In this document: positions 46,601-57,556 of the stretch, in pieces
Numbering within the stretch: the first letter of the stretch is position 1
Layout: each line of letters starts with the position of its first letter
The notes under the pieces: model-generated
What the model was told of the DNA's origin: nothing
Database searches by the model: none
What the model saw: the letters and a program-made list of their open reading frames with translations, nothing else
Translations under genes and position numbers: made by a program
Assembly: GCA_011319805.1 (NCBI GenBank)
Contig: SJRY01000271.1
Span: 175,446-239,445, forward strand
From: Macrocybe gigantea
Lineage: Eukaryota; Basidiomycota; Agaricomycetes; Agaricales; Callistosporiaceae
Direction: 5' to 3'
DNA length: 64,000 nucleotides

Positions 46601-47601
46601 TTACTCCATTTTGAGAGCTTGCATTCCTTAGAATGTCGATTCCAGGCTCGATCAATGGCCTTCGATAGTGTCAACAGGACATTCTCGAGGTCGTTGTTAG
46701 TCTCGATAGGGACACTGTCCATTCCGAGAAGATCACCAGCAATATCGGAGATAAACTCCGGCACACTGTCTTTGCTTAACGTTCGTCGCTGGATGGATAA
46801 GTCTAGCAGAGGAACGTCCAGTACAAGTGACATCGGTACATGGTCCGATGTTAGCTTGAGAGCATCTATCATGCGAGGATGACAATCCCCACTATCGATG
46901 GGGACGAACATCAGGTCGATAACCGAGGGCCGAAGCTCCAGGTTATGTGAAATGAAAGTCGGTCCAGGATTACTAGGTTCCGACCATTCTAGACCGAGGT
47001 CAAGAGCTGCATTACACAGCATCTCTCCTCGAGAGCGCTGCGAATTATGAACTCCATCCCAGAGTTCATAATGACAATTGAAGTCCCCTCTGAGATAAAT
47101 CAAGTTGGGGAAGTCGGGACGCTCTGCACAATCATGCAAGAGACGGATGGCGCTAGCATCCACATCAGAGTATGCATTAGCGAGAAAGAGAGGCTCGCCA
47201 GGGGTGGCAAAGCTAACAATCATAAGATCACGACTATCAACTAGGTCACGATGAAGGGATGGACGCAGGTGACGAAGCCTGTTATGTACGTAGGCCATAA
47301 CCCGAGGAGGATCCTCGAGAGATGATCGGCAGACGATACAGGTCCAGTCTGGATGAGTGGGACCACCAATTACTGCCTCGCCCTCAACATTGAGGGCGGA
47401 CGGAGCGTGTCTTATGAGATTCCAAGCGGGTTCTTGGAAAAACAGAATATCATAATCCCTCCCGAGAGTAGAGAGGAGCATGTCCATGTGTACATATTTT
47501 CTATTTACATTCTGAGAGAAAATACGAAAAGAAGAAATCAATGAGCGTCCCCTTGAACCAGGGACCACAGCCGAGGCTGCACTACCTGAGGAGACACTCA
47601 T
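43698..47601 (-). pseudogene. LINE ORF2, broken
   Basis: MSVSSGSAAS start; the frame 47601-46150 holds the complete endonuclease and linker. A 1-bp loss near 46195 ends it. Later frames hold RT (AFDVAQYFPSLNH, QGSALSP, SFVDDGLI near 45500-45530), a TGA from CGA near 45950, losses near 45128, 44998 and 44763, RNase H (TGA/CGA-type change near 44418) and the knuckle CSCGRGVEDSVHVMTQC before the stop at 43698. Motif order and length match the sister copies. Confidence 0.92.
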
Positions 47602-49436
47602 GATGCGTCGGCCTCCGCATTACGCTGCGGGGAGGCATTAGGATGATTGCTACCTGATCGTTTGCGATCACGTACCAGCTTATAGTGTTCCTTGATCCAA
47701 TCTGGATCAAAGCGATTTTTCCAGAAGGGACACTTCCGGTCGTCGGTGGAATGGTCTCGGCTACAGCTGAGACACTTAGGAGGATGAGGGCAGGGCTGGC
47801 CCGCCAGAGTAGCCTCGCGAGGAGGATTAGCCTTGGGTCGAGCCTTGCAGCACGACGCCAGGGTACGATGGTGTTCCTTTCTGTGAGATTCCCCACAGAT
47901 CGGGCAGCGGAGAGATTGCTGGTTGCACTTCAACGCAGAGTGCCCCCAGCGCCAGCAGCGTTCGCAAAGAGGAACTCCCGGCGAAGAGAGGGCAGCCTTG
48001 AATCGGCAACGCCAATTCCTGACCATAACTGTACAATTGTCCAGAGCCTTCACGTTCTGGCCAGTTGACGTGTCTTCGATGTTGAACCAGACGGTTGCAG
48101 TATCGGAATTCTTGGAGTTGCGCATGACACGCGGTACCCCAATGAGAGTAATGAGATCTGAGAAGGAAGAGTCTCGGAGAATCTCGTAAGCCTGCCGGGC
48201 AGTGATAATACTACCATCGGCATTGAAATAGGGAACGTCGAGCAGTTTCAAATAAGAAACGCTCGTCGGGATTGCGAGCTCGACAGTAGATCCTGCCGGA
48301 GCACAGCGGAGAGCGGCCTCACACAAAATGCTGAGGTCCTTCGGAGAAGCCACCCTCGTCATCAAGCAAGAGAACGAGGAGGCGGAATGATCCTGGATAG
48401 ATTCGCATTGAATCCAGGACTTACCAGTGGTCAACGCCCTATTAAGGGCATTAAGGAGAGCTCCGGCGGCAACAGAATCGTTGTCAGCCGGAAAAGAGTA
48501 ACTGACCCGGACATTACGACGGGACGGTCTGTGAGAGGTGGACTTCGCCTTCTTCTTAGGCAGTCCTGATGACTCCCCGGTTGCTTCCTTTTGCAAGGAA
48601 ACAATCTTCTCAGCAGGGAGGTGTGGAAATGTTTTTGCCAGAGCTACGATAGCTTCGGCAGGAGTATTGGCCAGTTGGGCCAAGGCCTGCGCATAAGAGC
48701 GCTTGCCGGAAGATGGGCGAGTAGCCCTATTGACCGGGGGGGGCGGTCCACGTCCAGGAGTCCAGGATCGAGATCGCGCGCGAGGGGTGGAGGAGGGCGG
48801 TTAGGGTTCCGAGCCGGCCTCGGAGGGGGAGCGCCCTGATTCGAACGAGAGTCCTCCGGTCGCACAGTACCGGAAGGAGAGTGGTGAGTGGCAGGGTCGG
48901 CAAAGCGGGTCGACTTCCCGTGACTAGGAAGGTGCGCGTTCACAATACTCTGCAAGCGCACACCGAGTTGATGCTGAGGTCCCTCCAATGTAGGGACAGA
49001 AAACATGTTAACATCGCCAGCAGTAGCGACCAAGGCTGCAATACCCTCAGTGATGGCAAACTGGTAGCCCGCCAGAATGGAGACAGAGGCTTTGCCGACC
49101 TTAAGGATCCAATCCTTGAGGGCAGCGAGGGACTCGGTAGCGGCCTTCGCTTCACCGTGAAGGAACCGATGCCCTTCAGGAGAGATCGCAATACCGATAG
49201 AATTGTCATTATAAGCTGCCTCCGTGGACAGCATCGACGGAGAGGGGGGCACAGTGGGTTCGGCAGACCCACCAGTGTTAGAAGGGCCAGCGTCGTCGGT
49301 GTCCATAAGGCCGTCGCCACCTTGAAAGAGAAGGTGGAGCAGGGGATCGAGAAGGACCAGAGGAGGTCCGACCCGGGTGGGGATTTAGCAGTGGAGGTCC
49401 ACCGCTGCTGACAATGTTGAGCGGATCGTCGCTCAT
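47598..49436 (-). pseudogene. LINE ORF1, broken
   Basis: ATG at 49436. About 26 bases are missing near 49333 against sister copies, and a 1-bp shift lies near 48785. The frame 48683-47598 is open for 361 codons and holds the globular domain and three knuckles (CERCWRWGHSALKC, CPICGESH, CLSCSRDHSTDDRKC), ending DAS-stop. The stop overlaps the ORF2 start as ATGA (47601-47598). It has the longest intact C-terminal half of ORF1 among the minus-strand copies after 19641-21335. Confidence 0.92.
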
Positions 49437-49630
49437 CGAAAAACTCTAATAAATCGGTGGATTTTCAGCCAATTTTCGCGATTTTAAGAACGGGGAGTGC
49501 TCAAGGATATAGGTATCCGGATCTGCAACCTGGTCAAAGATCGTCCCGAGTGTTGTCACCGTAGAACGAGGAGTGCGATTTGTGAGAGTTGTTTACAGTT
49601 GTTTACAAGTGGGGGTTGTGGAAAGAGAAG

Positions 49631-49961
49631 TGTTTTTTGCTTGGAGTTACGCATGACGCAAGGAACTCCAACGAGGGTGATGAGATCCAAGAATGACGAA
49701 TCTCGGAGAATCTCGTATGCTTGCCGGGCAGTGATAACACTACTGTCGGCGTTGAAGTATGATACATCAAGTAGTTTCACATAGGAAACACTTGTAGGAA
49801 TAGTGAGCTCGACAGTAGAACCAGCCAGAGCGCACCTGAGGGCGGCCTCACGCAGAATGCTGAGGTCCTTGGATGATGCCACCTTCATCATCAAACACGA
49901 AAACGATGAGGCGGAATGGTCCTGGATGGATTCGCATTGAATCCAGGATTTACCAGCAGTC
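49631..49961 (-). mobile_element. LINE ORF1 fragment (family 2-like)
   Basis: Reverse-strand frame 49894-49650 reads MMMKVASSKDLSILREAAL, SYVKLLDVSYFNADSS and VGVPCVMRNSK. The residues SYVKLLDVSYFNA match the family 2 copy at 32617 rather than family 1. It is cut on the left by the full-length LINE and on the right by the poly-T of the next LINE. Confidence 0.85.
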
Positions 49962-51585
49962 TTTTTTTTTTTTTTTTTTTTTTTTTAATTCAACAATTTA
50001 TATAGCGGTGCATGGTGGCAGTCCGCTTGTAAATACACCAAGGTACCTACTATAAATACGACTAGTCCGAGGCAAACCAGACTGAAGGGAGATACATAGA
50101 GGGCTGCACTGCCCTGTTCTCTCGTGCCCGCGCTCGAGCTGTAAGACTCGAGCTCACGCATACTCACTCGCTCGAGCACTGTCCCCCAACCTCAGAGGGC
50201 CGGCTGTGGTCAATTCCACGTAAAAGGTCCAAAAGGACCTATAACAATGCTGTTGCAGAGTTTGCGATTTGCATATCGCTTGGTCAGTGCTTTGGTCACT
50301 GACCCAACTGTTTTAAGATTGTCCAGGTTGCCCTGGACGATCTCCGCTACAGAATGGCAGTCACCCGCCGCCTGGATCCGGAATGAAAGCACCTGCAGCC
50401 TTATTAGATGTCAGGTACTTAATGAACCAGTGATGCACAAAGGCATCAAACTGGCGTTCGGTTGGTCTGTGCCAGTTACGGCACTGAGTCATGATGTGGA
50501 CGGAGTCCTCAGCCCCTCGTCCGCAAGAGCATAAGTCGCTCTCGACAAAATTAAACCGTGCCCGATACGCATTGATCGGAGCGTGGCCGCATGCAAGACG
50601 TGAGCAGCGAGCGTAAAGCTCATTATCTGTCACTAACTTCATGAAGCCCATTCTCTTCCGAGAGGGGCGTTCATAGGAATTTGGCTTTCCTGCTTCGTGA
50701 AAACGAAAAGTGGAAGCACCAATATATTTCTTGTTCCCAGAATTCTGGAACCAAGTGCTATGCATATCATCGTCTGCCTCCCTTCAAAGGCCATCGGTGG
50801 TATAAAGGGGATGAAGCCCCAGAGGAACGTTCAGGCTTCGAGCGAACTCGTGAGCCTCGACTTGTATTGCCCACTTCCATTTGGAAGGGACGTGCCAGAA
50901 TTCAATCCGGCGCTGCTCGGACTCTGAGAGCCAAGCTTTCAATGATCTACAAAGTGCAATAGAATGCGACTGCACAGAGTGGGGATTGCAATCAATGATG
51001 CGATTAATCGCATTCATCGAATCCAGAAAGCACACGATGGAGTCAACTCCATCTTGTGTGATAGCCTTTTGGATTGCCATTCGCAATCCAATAAGCTCGG
51101 CATCGTCGCTCGTTGATTTGCCAACAGGCTGACGAATTTCGAAAACCAGCCTGCCCTCGCGATAAACACGTGAGGCTGACACAGACTGCTTAAATGGCAC
51201 TTCTGCTTTCGCAGGCACGGAGCCATCACTACTCACATAAGAGCAATCATGCTGGGTCGAACACTGGGAAAGTGCTTGATCCAGCGATGCGCGGTAAGCC
51301 TTGACCGAGTCCTCGTCTCGCCAAGTAACTTACGAATCTCAAAGCGACTGTCAAACTCATTGACAAGTCGCCTGCCCGGGTTATTTGCATCCGCAAAATA
51401 ATCCGTGGTTAGAAAGAGTGGTGGTTTCAGATCCACCAAATCCTTGAGTGGGGACTTAAGCGCAGCACGCTGTCTGTCTGACAAAGAAGCGAGATTTCTC
51501 ACTTTAGATGGGTCGCCCCCAGACGAGGCGGGCGTACTAATTGACCTGAGAGCATGCCTCAGATTGGAATTGGCGAGGCGGGCAG
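49962..51585 (-). mobile_element. Family 1 LINE, 5'-truncated
   Basis: Poly-T 49962-49986, 3'UTR, ORF2 stop at 50361, knuckle CSCGRGAEDSVHIMTQC, RNase H (open 50784-51236) and the block ARLANSNLRHALRS at the 5' break. One TGA near 50782 (CGA in sister copies) and a 1-bp loss near 51326 interrupt it. At 51585 the sequence passes in frame into a Tc1-type transposase. It is nearly identical to the 3' part of the copy at 26261-32616. Confidence 0.92.
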
Positions 51586-52577
51586 GGAAGATCGCACTTG
51601 AATTGCCTGTTCGGTGCAACTTGAGATCTTTAAGGGACCCAGAATAAGATTTGTCAAGGATTTCAACATAATCTGGGCCCCTCATGATCCCCTCGATCCG
51701 GTGGAGCCGGCCCATTTCCACAGCCAAGATGCACCCCCACACCATGAGACTCCCGCCACCGTGCTTGACTGTTTTCTTGGTGGAACGCTCATCCAGGGCC
51801 TGTCCTGGCCTAATCCAGCAATATTGCCAGCCATCGGACTTGAAGAGCATGAATTTTGACTCATCTGAAAAAACCACATGCTTCCAATCCTCCAGAGTCC
51901 AAGTGACATGTGCCTTTGCCCATGCCAGACATTTGGCCTTGTGGGTCTTACTAAGGTATGGCTTGGACCTACGGACACGGCAGACCAGCCCTGCCTTAAG
52001 GGTTTGCATTGACACATGTTGGAAGAGCTTCTTTTGGAGCTCGGCAGCATTCATAGCTTCGCATTTGGCAAGTGCACGTGCGGCAATATGGGTCTCACGG
52101 ACATCCATTTTGTGGGGCCTGCCAGACTTCGGGTTTATGTAGTATGGGTCCTGTGATTTCTTGTACCGTTTAAGGATTTTCGCCACTGTTGTGCGATGAA
52201 CCCCGATCTGGTGACCAACCTCGGAATTGTTGTGACCGTCATGGTGGTAGCTGACAATGCAGGTGACTTTGGTCAGAGAGGTGTACACCATGGTGGAGAA
52301 TATGGTTGGAATGATTTCAAGCCATAACAAGGCTTTTATGGCCTTTGCCATGCTGCAGAACATGTGGGACAAATGTATGGCTCATGTCTTTTTTGATTGT
52401 CTCACGAATATTTTATCAGAATCAAGCTCCTATCATTTAATAAAGACATATCACTGAAATATAACCTACAACGTCCCTCTATGCAACATTTCGTGGTGTG
52501 AGGCAGCCAAATCGCCTTGTACCCAAGTTATCTATGCAGTGCATGGTGGCTGTGTGATACTTATGTCAGCCACTGTA
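51586..52577 (-). mobile_element. Tc1/mariner element, C-terminally truncated
   Basis: The transposase frame (52372 downward) shows an HTH region (VGHQIGVHRTTVAKILKRY), a GRPHKMD linker motif, the first catalytic Asp in VVFSDESKFMLF and the GGGSLMVWGC block. It ends at LHRTGNSSAIF, just before the position of the second catalytic Asp, and runs straight into LINE ORF2. The outer end at 52577 reads CAGTGGCTGACATAAG on the minus strand, a typical Tc1 terminus, followed by TA. The element lies inside the second tRNA-headed copy and cannot encode an active transposase. Confidence 0.88.
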
Positions 52578-53319
52578 TAAGCTAGGTTATGCATCACACA
52601 TGTGACTTACCCCACAATGTGGGTCAAGTGTCACATGACTCTAACTCATGTGACCAGGTTTCTCTTGGCATGGATGGCCTTGAGATGTAAGTGCTGGACA
52701 ATGCCTTAATCTGGCAGACCACACGTGATCCCCGATCTTAAAAGGTAGGGGCCAAAAGGATAAGGGACCATACCAGGAATTAGGCTGATAACCACCCAAT
52801 GGCATTTGAGCCAACATGGTACCCAGTAAATTGGGAGCCGTTGGCGATGATCATGAACTGATTAGTCACCTGCAGTATATCACCTGCTTAAGTTGGTGGA
52901 AGCAGATGCAGACCCGTTCAGTAAGAGCTTCCCCTGTGGGAACCTGTCATGGGAGGACCATGGACCTTGCTGTGATATCAGATGCCAGTCTGGCAGGCAT
53001 ATGGCAAGACAGAGACCTTAGATAGATGGGGATCTATACGTGTGATGCATCTGTGAACCATCTGCTGGGGACGGGAAGGCAAGACTGGGGGTCATGCCTC
53101 TGACACCACTGGGCTGTAGCAAGACTGGACAGTCTTCAGTCCTTGGCTTGAGAGATCTAACTCCTCTGTCAGTAGTCCCTGGGATAATACATCCAGGTAA
53201 CTGCTTAAGTTGAATCCAAAGTGTGAAACTGCCAGGTAATGGGCTGCCTCCATAGCACAATGGAGGGTCAGGCCTGAAGCTGGGATAAGCCGCCTCTCCC
53301 ACAAGGGGGGGCTAAACTT
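52578..53319 (+). mobile_element. tRNA-headed element, copy 2 (head lost)
   Basis: Matches copy 1 from its base 37617 onward (AAGCTAGGTTATGCATCACA, GTGGGTCAAGTGTCACATGA, CTGGCAGACCACACGTGATC) to the terminal hairpin CTCCCACAAGGGGGG plus GCTAAACTT (end 53319). The head is missing because a Tc1 element entered at a TA and the left side was later replaced. Directly downstream is a same-strand family 2 LINE, starting at RNase H. CpG sites are reduced against copy 1. Confidence 0.75.
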
Positions 53320-54255
53320 TACTGGGTCTACCGAGGCAATATACTTGTTTTTGAAACTCGTCAGCCTGTCGGCAAAGCGACAAGCAATGATTCAGAGCTT
53401 ATTGGATTGTGTATATCAATTCAAAAAGCTATCACACAGGATGGAGCTACATCCATCATGTGCTTCCTCGACTCAATGAATGCTATTAACCACATTGTCA
53501 ATTGCAACCCCCACTCTGTGCAGCTGCATTCTATCACCCTGTGCACTTCACTGCGTGCTTGGTTTGCTCAATCCGAGCTGCACCAGATTACATTCTGGCA
53601 CATCCCTTCCTATTGGAAGTGGGCTATTCAGGTTGAAGCATACAACTCTGCACGTGAGCTCAACGTTCCCCTGGGACTCCATCCTCTCTATACCACAGAT
53701 GCACTCCAGAAGGAGGCAGATGATGAAATGCATGCCTCTTGGTTCCATGATTCAGGAATCAAGAAATATATTGGTGCCTCCACATTTCATTTTCATGATG
53801 CGGGGAAGCCAGAGTCCTATGAGCACCTGCTTCGTAAAAGAATGGGTTTTATGAAGCTGTTGACAGGCAATAAGCTATTTGCTCATTGCTGTCACATTGC
53901 CTGCAGACACACACTGATCAATGCCTATCGAGCACGGTTCAATTTTATAGAGAGCAATGAATGCTCCTGCAGATGAGGGCCTGAGGACTCTGTCCATGTC
54001 AGGACCTTGTGCCATAACTGGAACAGGCCAAGTGAATGCCAGTATGATGCCTTTGTATGTTTCTGGTTCATTAAGTACCTAACATCAAACAAGGTGGCAG
54101 GTGCTTTTATCCTGGATCCGGAGGTGGGTAACTGCCCCTTCATAGCAGGAGATACTTAGGGTTATGGCTCCTCATGGGGCCTTTGCATGGAAGTAACCAC
54201 AGCCAGCCTTCAGGCTGGGGGACCTAGAGCATCAATTCAGTAGGGTGTTTGATGA
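53320..54255 (+). mobile_element. Family 2 LINE piece joined to copy 2
   Basis: Starts CTGGGTCTACCGAGGCAATA (the VYRGN block before RNase H) and covers RNase H (ELIGLCISIQKAI, CFLDSMNAI), the tail and the first part of the family 2 3'UTR, ending at GTTTGATGAC. The frame 53407-53976 is open but stops at TGA in the knuckle (CSCR-stop, Gly or Arg elsewhere). No poly-A remains; it joins RT sequence of another LINE. Confidence 0.88.
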
Positions 54256-55309
54256 CATCAAGTCACTGTGGAATGCGCTTGACAAATCTTATAATGCTGC
54301 ATCTAACAGACCAGTTAATCTGTACAAACTCGATGAACTTGAGCCTCATCCAATTTGGAACTAGGTCCCATTTTCTGCTGCAGAACTCCGAGAGTCCTTG
54401 GAGCCATGTAGCAACACCTCTGCTTCAGGACCTGATCATCTGTCCTGGGGCCACATTAAGCAGCTGGTGAAATTCCCTCACTTGGCTGATTTCATCTTGA
54501 ACATTGCTAACGCGTATTTGGAACTGGACCACTAGCCCTCTTACTTTAAGCAGAGCTTGTCAGTGATTATTCTGAAACCTGGCAAACCTGCATACGATAC
54601 TCCAAAAGCCTTTCATCTGATTGTGCTTTTGAATACCCTTGGCAAACTCATTGAGAAAATGCTGGTGCGGCGTATGCAATATGAAGCGACTAAATTTGCT
54701 GTCTTCGATCTGAAGCCATTCAGTGGCATCTGGCAGAACTCTATGGAGAATGCTGGTGTCTTCCTAACCCATATTATCTGGCAAGGCTGGCTAAAGGGTC
54801 TCAAGATGAGCATCATTGCTTTCAATGTCACTCAATATTTTCCCTCTCTCAACCATCGGATGTTGGTGAGGATACTTCAACACGGGGGCTTCGCATGTCA
54901 AGTGTCTAAGTTCTTTGAGTCTTACCTCATCAGGCGTAAAACTTTGTATACTTGGCATATTGCCATCTTACCAGAGTTTGATGCCGATATTGGTGTCGGC
55001 CAAGGCTCTGCTCTATTTCCGGTACTGTCAGCCTTGTACTTGGCACCAGTACTGAAAATATACCAGAAGGTTGACAATTTGCTGACCATCATGTCATTTG
55101 TGGATGACAGGCTGATCATTGCTCAGTCCAAATCCATCCTGGACAATGTTCTGAAACTTCAGAGGGCATACACATTGATGCACAACCTCTTTATGGACTT
55201 CAGTCTCATTGTTGAACACAACAAAACTGAACTGCAGCACTTCTTGTGCAATAGCAAGGATTCCTGTCCTTCTATTGACTTGGGTTTTGCCCCCTTGACA
55301 GGCAACACT
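54256..55309 (+). mobile_element. Family 2 LINE RT fragment
   Basis: Starts ATCAAGTCACTGTGG (LWNALDKSYNAAS) and runs through RT: SVIILKPGKPAYDTPKAF, AFNVTQYFPSLNH, VGVGQGSALFP and SFVDDRLI (near 55100) to PLTGNTP at 55309, where the third tRNA-headed element begins. The frame 54557-55324 is open. Motif A reads AFNVTQ for AFDVTQ, so a catalytic Asp is lost. Strong CpG depletion marks it as old. Confidence 0.88.
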
Positions 55310-56431
55310 CCAGGGCCCCAGTAGCCCAGTGGTTTAATCGCCACTAAAGACTGGAGAGGTGGCTGTGCAGTCACTGGAAAGGTTGTGGGTTTGATTCCCA
55401 CTCATCCCCTGTACCTTGAAAGTAGGGATAGGCATGTGACCCATCATCGGTTACAGTCATGTGCTTGGTGACTCAGGTTGGTAATCAACTCTGAGGCAGT
55501 ACCACGGTCATATGACCTTCTATAACTAGGGTGGTAACCTGGTCATGTGATAGGGATGATCGCAGAAGCCCAAAGTGGCAGGTCAGGTGACCCCTGACAG
55601 GCCATGCCTGAAATGGTCAAGTGATTCATCATATGATCAAGTAGGAAGCAAAAGCACAGGGCATGGTAAGCAGGGAAAAGACTTGAGAACCACCTGACCT
55701 ATGATGCGCACCCTGTAATGGGGCGTTCCAAAGCATGTGCACTTCTGGAAGGTGCTGTGCACTCTGTAATAGGGAGTCTCTTCAGACTGCGAGCTTAGGA
55801 TAGGACACCCTCCACCGGTTAATCTCATGCCCAGTCTAACCAACTGGATTAGGCTAGGAAACCTGGTTATTAGTCAGCATTGGTAGTGTGGACCGGTCCT
55901 TGGGCACACTTGGGGAGTCCCCAGGCCCAGGGGTAGCCACCACATGATCGTAAAGCACTGCTCAGATGGGAGCCTGAGACCTCCTTGTGGGGCATGCATA
56001 ACTGGGTTAAGCATGGGTGTAGAACTCCCTGGCCTAGGCCTTAGGTCTAGGGGTGCACACTAGGGCTGGACGCTGGCAAGGCAGACATCTGAGATACAAT
56101 TGGAGATCTGCACCCTCTGGGCATCAGCGAACCATGTGCTCAGGAATGGAAAAATTCAAATAGGTGGGGCTTACCAATACCCAGTGTCCCTGCTCACTTG
56201 GCCTCTTGGTAACTTGCTTTCTGGCTGAAATTCAGACCATGGCAGACCAGGGCAGTCCCCTGACTCCGGCCTGAGAGGACTCATCCTCTGCCGGTTCATC
56301 TGGATGACTAATCCAGGCTTTGAATCCAAGTTGATTCCAGGGTCTAGACATGGAATTCCACCAGTTAGTCTAGCACCTATTCTGCAAAGAAGACAGTGAT
56401 AAGGGTCCTCCACTTGGAGGGCCCTAAACTT
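55310..56431 (+). mobile_element. tRNA-headed element, copy 3 (divergent, complete)
   Basis: Begins CCAGGGCCCCAGTAGCCC and ends with hairpin CCTCCACTTGGAGG followed by GCCCTAAACTT. The A box TAGCCCAGTGG (55322-55332) and a B-box-like GGTTTGATTCC (55388-55398) lie in the head. The body differs from copy 1 over most of its length but shares GGGCATCAGCGAACCAT and the CAGTC..CC/CCTCTG/ACTAAT region near the 3' end. No ORF of note. It continues into a 76-base LINE 3' tail and poly-A, giving the full plan of a SINE: tRNA head, body, LINE tail. Confidence 0.7.
55322..55398 (+). promoter_or_regulatory. tRNA-like Pol III promoter (A and B boxes)
   Basis: TAGCCCAGTGG fits the A-box consensus TRGCNNAGYGG at every position. 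GGTTTGATTCC fits GGTTCGANTCC except for C-to-T at the CpG, a likely deamination. Starts are 66 bases apart and near the element's 5' end, as in copy 1. Confidence 0.7.
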
Positions 56432-56501
56432 CGTGTATTTATTGTAAATACCTGCGTGTATTTACAAGCAGACTGCCATTGAGCACCGCTATACAAATTG
56501 T

Positions 56502-56533
<32 letters not shown>
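56432..56533 (+). mobile_element. LINE-derived 3' tail and poly-A
   Basis: CGTGTATTTATTGTAAATAC through GCAGACTGCC, GAGCACCGC and ATTGTTGATTTAAA is the LINE's conserved last ~75 bases, followed by poly-A (56508-56533). It contains exactly the part shared by the two LINE families and nothing more, fused to the CTAAACTT end of the tRNA-headed element. Confidence 0.88.
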
Positions 56534-56534
<1 letters not shown>

Positions 56535-56612
56535 TGTAATGCAGAGGCCAATGCATCATGAGCAATACCTCCAGTAGATCAGCCCTGGCTGTTGTCCCTG
56601 GATCAGGCAGGC
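56534..56612 (+). mobile_element. Family 2 LINE ORF1/ORF2 junction fragment
   Basis: Matches 33330-33410: AATGCAGAGGCCAATGCATC-ATGAGC, with the ORF1 stop and ORF2 start overlapping as ATGA (56558-56561), then MSNTSSRSALAVVPGSG. Only about 80 bases survive between the poly-A on the left and copia sequence on the right. Confidence 0.8.
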
Positions 56613-56962
56613 ACAATCCAATCAGCTTGGGCTAACCACTCTATCTATCTCTATATCAAAGGGGAGGTAAAGGTCATTGTTTCCATTTACATTAATGATA
56701 TCACACTGGCTTCAAAGAACACTGCTGCCATTGACAAAGTGGTTGCAGAGCTGTCTAGGCACTTCAAAATCAGAGACTTGGGACCAAGCACTTTCTTATT
56801 GGGTATAGAGATTATTAGAGACAGGCAGAAGCGGACCATTGCACTTTCTCAGAAGCAGTACATCTTAAATACACTGGAGTGCTATGGAATGGCAGATTGC
56901 AAGCCTGTTAAGACATCTATGATAACGGGTCTTAACCTTTCCAAGGCAATGGCACCTCAGAC
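56613..56962 (+). pseudogene. Ty1/copia RT fragment
   Basis: Reads ANHSIYLYIKGEVKVIVSI, then YINDITLAS at the RT catalytic box (YxDD in active elements, so one Asp is changed to Asn), then KVVAELSRHFKIRDLGPST, LGIEIIRDRQK and LNTLECYGM, ending at LSKAMAPQT. It spans the point where the copia copy at 36447-37392 is broken, so it is a separate copy. The 5' leader of a family 2 LINE cuts it at 56963. Confidence 0.9.
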
Positions 56963-57198
56963 CACCACCTCTTTCTGCAACGCCCATTTGTAAATAAGTA
57001 TAAACAACTCACTATCATCGTCTCTATCGCTCTACACCGTCATCGACTGGGCAGATCTCATATCAAGTTGCAGACCCGAGTTCCATATACTCTTGAGCAC
57101 CTTCATCTTTCATATCATGAAAATCGGCTGAAAATCAACTGACCTACCAGAGTTTTTCTATGAGCGATGACCTGCTCAATATTGTCGGCAGTGGCGGC
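56963..57198 (+). mobile_element. Family 2 LINE, 5' part (leader and ORF1 start)
   Basis: Leader with CTCTTTCTGCAACGCCC, GTAAATAAGTATAAACAAC and ATCGGCTGAAAATCAACTG, then ORF1 ATG at 57160 (MSDDLLNIVGSGG). The chromovirus interrupts it after about 13 codons. ORF1 resumes at 63696. Confidence 0.88.
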
Positions 57199-57519
57199 TG
57201 CGTTAGGCTAGACGAATCTCAGAAGGACTTGGGCAGACTAAGTGCGAGAGTGGTCTTGAGATGATGGCAAAAGGAATATTAAGCCTAGCGCTACTGGTAC
57301 ATCTGGGAGTCCTTATATACATTACAGTACTCGAGCACGGACCATGGGCTGCGCAATGCTGTGGACTGCGGATGAGTAAGACTGGAAGGAGATGACTCAG
57401 GATGACTAGGGAAGTGGGATGACTCGATGGCTGCGTGCTGCGCAGCATGACGGGGAGATAAGGGATGTGGAAAAGATAAGATAAGAAAATGAATGGTCCT
57501 TTGGGCGGCATCTGTAACA
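57199..57519 (-). repeat. Chromovirus 3' LTR
   Basis: Matches 63382-63695 nearly throughout. The outer end reads TGCGTTAGGC where the other copy has TGTTAGGC, a small change at the very edge. The inner end is CTGTAACA (TGTTACAG on the element strand). Confidence 0.93.
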
Positions 57520-57537
57520 TCACCCTCTCTGTAGATT
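57520..57537 (-). promoter_or_regulatory. Polypurine tract
   Basis: On the element strand CTACAGAGAGGGTGA lies directly before the 3' LTR start TGTTACAG, the expected primer for plus-strand DNA synthesis. Confidence 0.75.
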
Positions 57538-57556
57538 CGCGTCCTCGTGAAAAACC

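Larger units (their letters stand above)
43303..49630 (-). mobile_element. Full-length family 1 LINE (minus strand)
   Basis: About 6.33 kb, poly-T 43303-43323 to the 5' end GTGGAAAGAGAAG at 49630. The layout is identical to the other two full-length copies. The left flank (CCTGTTTTTT) and right flank (TGTTTTTTGC) share TGTTTTTT, a possible short duplication, but the T run makes this uncertain. The left neighbour is copia gag and the right neighbour a LINE ORF1 fragment. Confidence 0.93.
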
